Assembly: GCA_023284085.1 (NCBI GenBank)
Contig: JAKVHY010000004.1
Location: forward strand, 1-64,000
Source of the DNA: Shewanella benthica
GTDB lineage: Bacteria > Pseudomonadota > Gammaproteobacteria > Enterobacterales > Shewanellaceae
DNA: 64,000 nt
Reading direction: 5' to 3'
Positions 59,289-64,000 of the stretch are shown here, in pieces. Each line of letters opens with the position of its first letter. Position 1 is the stretch's first letter. The notes under the pieces were generated by a model, which worked only from the letters and a program-made list of their open reading frames with translations, had not been told where the DNA came from and did not search any database. A program made the position numbers and the translations under genes.

Positions 59289-60365
59289 TTATTCCATGTA
59301 CACGGCAACACGAGGAGTTAATTTTGTCACGAGTTCATAGGCAATGGTGCCTATGTGCTCGGCAACGACTTCAACCGGTAAGGCACTGCCCCACAATATG
59401 GCTTCATCACCAATACTATCGGTAGAGTCCAATCCAAGATCGACAGTCAACATATCCATAGAAACGCGTCCAACTATGGGCACCAGACGCCCATTAACCC
59501 ACACAGGGGTTCCCTCTGGCGCATTTCTCGGATATCCGTCACCATAACCGATAGCGACAATGCCAAGCTTAGTATCTGCTTTGGCTCGCCAGTAGCAGCC
59601 ATATCCCACAGGCTCACCAGCCTTATGCTCACGAACGGCAATCAGCTGAGATATCAGCTCCATCGCCGGTTGCAGACCATGATTCTTACCTAAGTCCCCC
59701 ACAACAGGGGAGACGCCATAGAGGGCGATACCCGGGCGAATCCAGTCCTTATGACTATCCGGCCAATATAATGTTCCAGCCGAGTTGGCTAACGTAGTCT
59801 CGCCCGGTAATTTTTTTGCCAAACGATTGAATATATTTAACTGCTCTCGAGTATAAGGGTTATTCGGCTCGTCGGCACAGGCAAAATGAGACATTATCTT
59901 GATAGGTTTGGCCACTTGAGGACATTCCAGCAGTCGCGCATACACCCGCTCAAATTGCTCGGGGGTGAAACCTAACCTGTGCATGCCAGTATCCAGCTTT
60001 AACCAGACGGTAGCGGGTTTAGACAGGCTTACCTGCTCTAGCATCTCCAGTTGTTTCTCATTATGCACAACTGTCTCTATGTCTTTCATCACTAAGGTGG
60101 TTAAGTCTACCGGCCTAAAGAAGCCTTCCAGCAAGATGAGTTTAGCCGTCACGCCGCCATCTCTTAATGCTATAGCCTCCTCTAAACGGGCCACACCGAA
60201 CCCATCGGCATCTTCGATGCATTGAGCCACGTTCAATAAGCCGTGGCCATAACCATTCGCTTTAACGACCGCCATGATTTTACTCGAAGGCGCGATCTGG
60301 CGTAGGCGAGCTAGATTATGTTTCAGCGCTTTACAGCTGATCTCTGCACGTGGGAATGGCTTCAA
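59289..60365 (-). CDS. alr: Alanine racemase
   Basis: PLP enzyme that makes D-alanine for peptidoglycan. 358 residues. PLP lysine K35 in [11 protein letters not shown]. Other motifs: [23 protein letters not shown] and GYGCYW, where the catalytic Tyr lies, and MDMLTVDLG. It follows dnaB on the minus strand, the usual gammaproteobacterial order. Confidence 0.96.
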   Translation of the reverse strand: MKPFPRAEISCKALKHNLARLRQIAPSSKIMAVVKANGYGHGLLNVAQCIEDADGFGVARLEEAIALRDGGVTAKLILLEGFFRPVDLTTLVMKDIETVVHNEKQLEMLEQVSLSKPATVWLKLDTGMHRLGFTPEQFERVYARLLECPQVAKPIKIMSHFACADEPNNPYTREQLNIFNRLAKKLPGETTLANSAGTLYWPDSHKDWIRPGIALYGVSPVVGDLGKNHGLQPAMELISQLIAVREHKAGEPVGYGCYWRAKADTKLGIVAIGYGDGYPRNAPEGTPVWVNGRLVPIVGRVSMDMLTVDLGLDSTDSIGDEAILWGSALPVEVVAEHIGTIAYELVTKLTPRVAVYME

Positions 60366-60546
60366 AAATTGACCTTATCGATGGACCGGAACCTTGGGCC
60401 CGATCCAGCTGTGATATTAATATGAGCATTGAATCTATATAGAGTGATGCTAACAATCAATTGTCTGCACTGTATGTGAATCAAGATTAATCTCGGCTTA
60501 AGCGCAACGTCACCCTTGCGCCTTGCCTATGGGAAAGAGCTAACGA

Positions 60547-61959
60547 CTAGTCTTCCTCAAACTTAGGGCCGGAATAATTATCGAAACGAGAGAATTGCCC
60601 CTGGAAGGTCAAAGCAACACGCCCAATGGGCCCGTTACGTTGCTTACCTATGATAATTTCTGCGACGCCTTTATGCTCTGTCTCGTGGTTATACACCTCA
60701 TCACGATAGATAAACATGATTAAATCGGCATCTTGCTCAATCGCGCCCGACTCACGTAAATCCGAGTTAATAGGACGCTTATCGGCACGCTGCTCCAATG
60801 AACGGTTGAGCTGTGACAGCGCTATGACCGGAACCATTAACTCTTTGGCTAACGCCTTAAGCGAGCGGGAGATTTCCGAAATCTCCAAGGTACGGTTATC
60901 TTTCAATGCAGGCACTTGCATCAACTGCAGATAATCGATCATGATCATCGACAGACCGCCGTGTTCACGGGCGATTCGCCTGGCCCGGCTTCGAACATCG
61001 GTCGGAGTCAGGCCTGAGCCATCATCGATGTACATCTTACCTTGCTCAAGCATGATGCCCATGGTTGATGAGACACGAGCCCAATCATCATCATCAAGCT
61101 GTCCGGTACGTATCTTAGTCTGATCCACTCGGCCCAATGAGGCCAACATACGCATCATGATCTGCTCAGAAGGCATCTCTAGGCTGAAAATCAGCACAGG
61201 TTTATCTTCATTGAGTGCCGCCTGCTCACACAAGTTCATCGCAAAGGTCGTCTTGCCCATAGAGGGACGCGCTGCGACAATAATCAAGTCGCCGCCCTGG
61301 AAACCCGCCGTCATCTTATCGAGATCGTGAAAACCACTGGAGATGCCGGTCACACCGCCTGTAGGGTTATTATAGAGTTCCTCAATTTTATCGACAGTTT
61401 TCTCGAGAATCGCCTTGATGCCTTTCGGACCTTCGTTGGCATTAGTTCGAGACTCTGCAATCTTAAAGACCTTAGTCTCTGCAAGATCCAGTAGCTCACT
61501 GGAGTTGCGCCCTTCGGGATTAAAACCTGCATCGGCAATCTCATTGGCAACCTTGATCATGTCGCGTACTACGGCACGCTCACGAACGATACCCGCATAA
61601 GAGAGTATGTTGCCCGCACTGGGAGTATTCTTGGCAATCTCGGCGAGATAGGCGAAGCCGCCGGCATCCTCTAACTGATCTTCAATTTCTAATTGCTCAG
61701 AAACGGTGATGAGATCGATAGGATGGCTAGCACCGATTAAGGTCGCCATCGCATTGAAAATCATCTTATGAGAGCGAGAATAAAAATCTTCTGCAACCAC
61801 AGCTTCAGACACCCTATCCCAGGCATCGGAATCCAGCATTAGACCACCGAGTACAGATTGTTCGGCCTCTAACGAATGTGGTGGCATCTTGAGAGCATCC
61901 ATCTGGATATCTCTAGGCTTCTGTTTTACCTTGAAGCCACCTTGACCTTGCTGTGACAT
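60547..61959 (-). CDS. dnaB: Replicative DNA helicase
   Basis: Hexameric 5'-3' helicase of the replication fork, 470 residues. The N-terminal DnaB domain (about 25-130) is followed by the RecA-like ATPase with Walker A ARPSMGKTT (230-238), Walker B MIMIDYLQLM and the arginine-finger region SQLNRSLEQRADKRP. No intein interrupts the P-loop. Upstream of alr; divergent from the S46 peptidase with a 110-base gap. Confidence 0.97.
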   Translation of the reverse strand: MSQQGQGGFKVKQKPRDIQMDALKMPPHSLEAEQSVLGGLMLDSDAWDRVSEAVVAEDFYSRSHKMIFNAMATLIGASHPIDLITVSEQLEIEDQLEDAGGFAYLAEIAKNTPSAGNILSYAGIVRERAVVRDMIKVANEIADAGFNPEGRNSSELLDLAETKVFKIAESRTNANEGPKGIKAILEKTVDKIEELYNNPTGGVTGISSGFHDLDKMTAGFQGGDLIIVAARPSMGKTTFAMNLCEQAALNEDKPVLIFSLEMPSEQIMMRMLASLGRVDQTKIRTGQLDDDDWARVSSTMGIMLEQGKMYIDDGSGLTPTDVRSRARRIAREHGGLSMIMIDYLQLMQVPALKDNRTLEISEISRSLKALAKELMVPVIALSQLNRSLEQRADKRPINSDLRESGAIEQDADLIMFIYRDEVYNHETEHKGVAEIIIGKQRNGPIGRVALTFQGQFSRFDNYSGPKFEED

Positions 61960-62069
61960 TTAATCTCCAAATTCCCAACGATTACACAAAATATGATATA
62001 AAATCGACTCAATAAAAACAGGAAGTGAACAACTTCCTATCCAAACAACAATTAAAATAAGGAATCACT

Positions 62070-64000
62070 ATGCGCATTGCATTGATCTCAGCATTAGTGC
62101 TGTCATCTGGAGTGGCATTTATCTCTCTCGAGACCCATGCAGATGAGGGGCAATGGCAGCCTTATCAAATGCCATCGATTGCAGATAAACTTAGCGAAAG
62201 AGGAATCGACATTCCGGCAAAACAGTTAGCCGACCTCACTCAATATCCGATGAATGCGGTTGTCGGACTCGGCTATTGTACAGCCAGTTTCGTCTCCCCC
62301 CAAGGGTTAGTTGTCACAAACCATCACTGCGCATATAGAGCCATACAATACAACAGTAAAAAAGAGCATAATTATATTGCCGATGGTTTCCTGGCAACGA
62401 ATAAAATCGATGAGCCGAGCGCGGGTCCCAACGAAAGATTATATATTACCGAAGCGGTGACCGATGTCTCCAAGCAAGTAATCCAAGGCTTGAGTCAAGA
62501 TCCTCTGGTGCGTTATGAAGAGATTCAATCAAACAGAAAGTCTTTGATTAAAAGCTGTGAGAGTGATGACAACTATCGCTGCTCAGTCAGAAGCTTCCAT
62601 AGCGGCCTCGAATATTATCTTATCAAACAGCTGATTATCCGTGATGTGCGTCTCGTATATGCACCACCTAAGAGTGTCGGTGCTTTCGGTGGCGATATCG
62701 ACAACTATGAATATCCACGCCACGCAGGAGACTTCACCTTCCTGCGCGCCTATGTAGGCAAAGATGGTCAGCCTGCGGCGTATGCTGAAGATAATGTGCC
62801 GTTCGAGCCTAAGAGTTATCTGAAGATAAATGCCGATGGTGTAAAGGCTGGCGATGGCGTATTTGTCGCCGGGTACCCTGGCTCGACCAGTCGCTATCGT
62901 TTAACCAGCGAACTTAAATTTGCCAGTGACTGGCTCTATCCCACCTTAGCGTCTCGATATCAACTGCGTATCGACACCATTGAGGCCATGGGAGACAGCA
63001 GTAGTGAAATTGAAATCAAATATGCCGGCACCTTAGCCTCTATGGCTAACCGTATGAAAAAATATAACGGCCTACTCGATGGTTTTAAGGCCACCGATAT
63101 AGCAGGCATTAAGCAGAGCCGTGAAGATGACTTCAAGCAGTGGTTAGCAACCGATAAGACCTACCAGACTTATCAAGCCAAACTCGATCAACTCGAACGT
63201 CTACTCAGCAAGAAACGTATCGAGAGCCAGACACGTTACTATTTTGAAAATGCCCAATCTAGTACGCTTCTGGCAGCGGCCAACAAGCTGTATCGATTGT
63301 CGAAAGAGAAGACTAAGCCCGATGCGGAGCGTGAAGAAGGCTATCAAGAGCGAGACATGAAAATGTTCAAGGCACGTCTCAAACGCATCGATTCCGGCTT
63401 CGATACTGCAGTAGATAAAGCCCTATGGCTACAGGATCTACAAGCTTACAAGGCTCAAGACAACCGAGTGGCAGCCCTGGACGCTATGCTTGTCGATAAT
63501 CAAGAGTCCGCCTCTCTATCTGAAAAGCTAGATGGTCTTTACTCACTTACCTCCCTGACAAATCAAGATAAACGATTAGCCTGGATGGACGCCGAAGCCG
63601 ATGCGTTCGAGACCAGTGCAGATCCCTTTATTCGTCTTGCCGTAGCACTTTTTGATACCAATATGGCCCAGGAAAAAGACAAGAAGACCTTAGCCGGTCA
63701 GCTATCTCAGGCTCGCCCCGATTACATGAAAGCCATTATTGCCTATTACCAAGCCAACGACTGGCCTGTCTATCCCGATGCTAATGGCACACTGAGGATC
63801 ACCTATGGCATGGTCGACGGATATCAGTCGAAAGATGCCTTATATAAACAGCCTTTCACTCACCTAGAAGGCATAACCGCCAAGCATACTGGCGTAGCAC
63901 CTTTCAACGCACCACAGAAAGTCCTAGAGGCCATTAAAGAGCAGAGATATGGCAGCCACAAGGTCGCCTCAGTCATACATGATCCCAGCACCTGGTTGTG
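62070..64000 (+). CDS. S46 family peptidase (DPP7/DPP11-like), cut by window end
   Basis: Exported serine dipeptidyl-peptidase of the S46 family; only the first 643 codons are in the window. Signal peptide 1-24 (cut after THA). Catalytic His in TNHHC (H86) and Asp in GGDIDNYEYPRH (near 209-211) are present; the catalytic Ser and C-terminus lie beyond the edge. C70 and C87 may form a disulfide. It releases dipeptides from the N-termini of periplasmic oligopeptides. The frame is open to the last base, ATG 62070 preceded by AAGGAA. Confidence 0.93.
   Translation, partial: MRIALISALVLSSGVAFISLETHADEGQWQPYQMPSIADKLSERGIDIPAKQLADLTQYPMNAVVGLGYCTASFVSPQGLVVTNHHCAYRAIQYNSKKEHNYIADGFLATNKIDEPSAGPNERLYITEAVTDVSKQVIQGLSQDPLVRYEEIQSNRKSLIKSCESDDNYRCSVRSFHSGLEYYLIKQLIIRDVRLVYAPPKSVGAFGGDIDNYEYPRHAGDFTFLRAYVGKDGQPAAYAEDNVPFEPKSYLKINADGVKAGDGVFVAGYPGSTSRYRLTSELKFASDWLYPTLASRYQLRIDTIEAMGDSSSEIEIKYAGTLASMANRMKKYNGLLDGFKATDIAGIKQSREDDFKQWLATDKTYQTYQAKLDQLERLLSKKRIESQTRYYFENAQSSTLLAAANKLYRLSKEKTKPDAEREEGYQERDMKMFKARLKRIDSGFDTAVDKALWLQDLQAYKAQDNRVAALDAMLVDNQESASLSEKLDGLYSLTSLTNQDKRLAWMDAEADAFETSADPFIRLAVALFDTNMAQEKDKKTLAGQLSQARPDYMKAIIAYYQANDWPVYPDANGTLRITYGMVDGYQSKDALYKQPFTHLEGITAKHTGVAPFNAPQKVLEAIKEQRYGSHKVASVIHDPSTWL

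Noticed and set aside
60547..61959. Intein in DnaB
   Set aside because: The helicase is of normal length (470 residues) and the P-loop is uninterrupted.

Overview
The window looks like a chromosomal segment of a marine Shewanella (Gammaproteobacteria, Alteromonadales). The grounds are the Shewanella-like gene order crp / PepSY protein / two-component system / DUF1338 / astD-astA-astC, the sspB-sspA-petCBA run, the miaA-hfq-hflXKC block, and the protein families seen. Species cannot be fixed from the sequence alone. Nearly everything is core genome; the accessory signal lies in repeats, tRNA-like copies and small mobile-element relics.

Layout. 1-640: tandem repeats of about 72-102 bp that run off the left edge. 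640-5040: a Sel1-repeat protein, crp, and a PepSY / response regulator / histidine kinase operon. 5083-11500: a DUF1338 enzyme, arginine succinyltransferase pathway genes astD, astA and astC/argD, and an HDOD protein. 11713-19000: an S9 peptidase lipoprotein, pabA, sspB-sspA and the cytochrome bc1 genes petA-petB-petC. 19320-29351: a long minus-strand run (nnr, tsaE, amiB, mutL, miaA, hfq, hflX, hflK, hflC). 29629-31461: a small unknown protein and a tRNA-Gly(GCC) array in which four identical intact genes are interspersed with four loop-expanded, degenerate copies. 31462-40664: orn diverging from rsgA-psd-EamA-mscM-like-GDPD, then a 2-hydroxyacid dehydrogenase and bfd. 40762-48950: parC, a PQQ-type sugar dehydrogenase, parE, yqiA, cpdA, yqiB and nudF. 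49283-56570: tolC, an outer-membrane barrel, DUF2333, PCu(A)C, an enoyl-CoA hydratase, a small PspC-type membrane/periplasmic cluster, a MITE-like element and dusA. 56823-64000: a CheX-like protein, a decayed region, a BamA/TamA-type barrel, alr, dnaB and the first two thirds of an S46 peptidase cut by the window edge.

Functionally the window joins carbon regulation (Crp and, 45 kb away, CpdA, which degrades its ligand cAMP), arginine catabolism, respiration (bc1), envelope stress and proteolysis (HflKC, PspC-type cluster, SspB), RNA metabolism (Hfq, MiaA, Orn, RsgA, DusA, tRNA-Gly) and DNA topology/replication (ParC/ParE, DnaB, MutL).

No defence island, prophage, CRISPR array or biosynthetic cluster was seen. 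The most unusual structures are the tRNA-Gly / tRNA-like array (30423-31358), the CCTAGG-type repeats (1-632 and the 3' end of nudF), and a 265-bp inverted-repeat element lying between dusA and its terminator, with one isolated end downstream of tolC.
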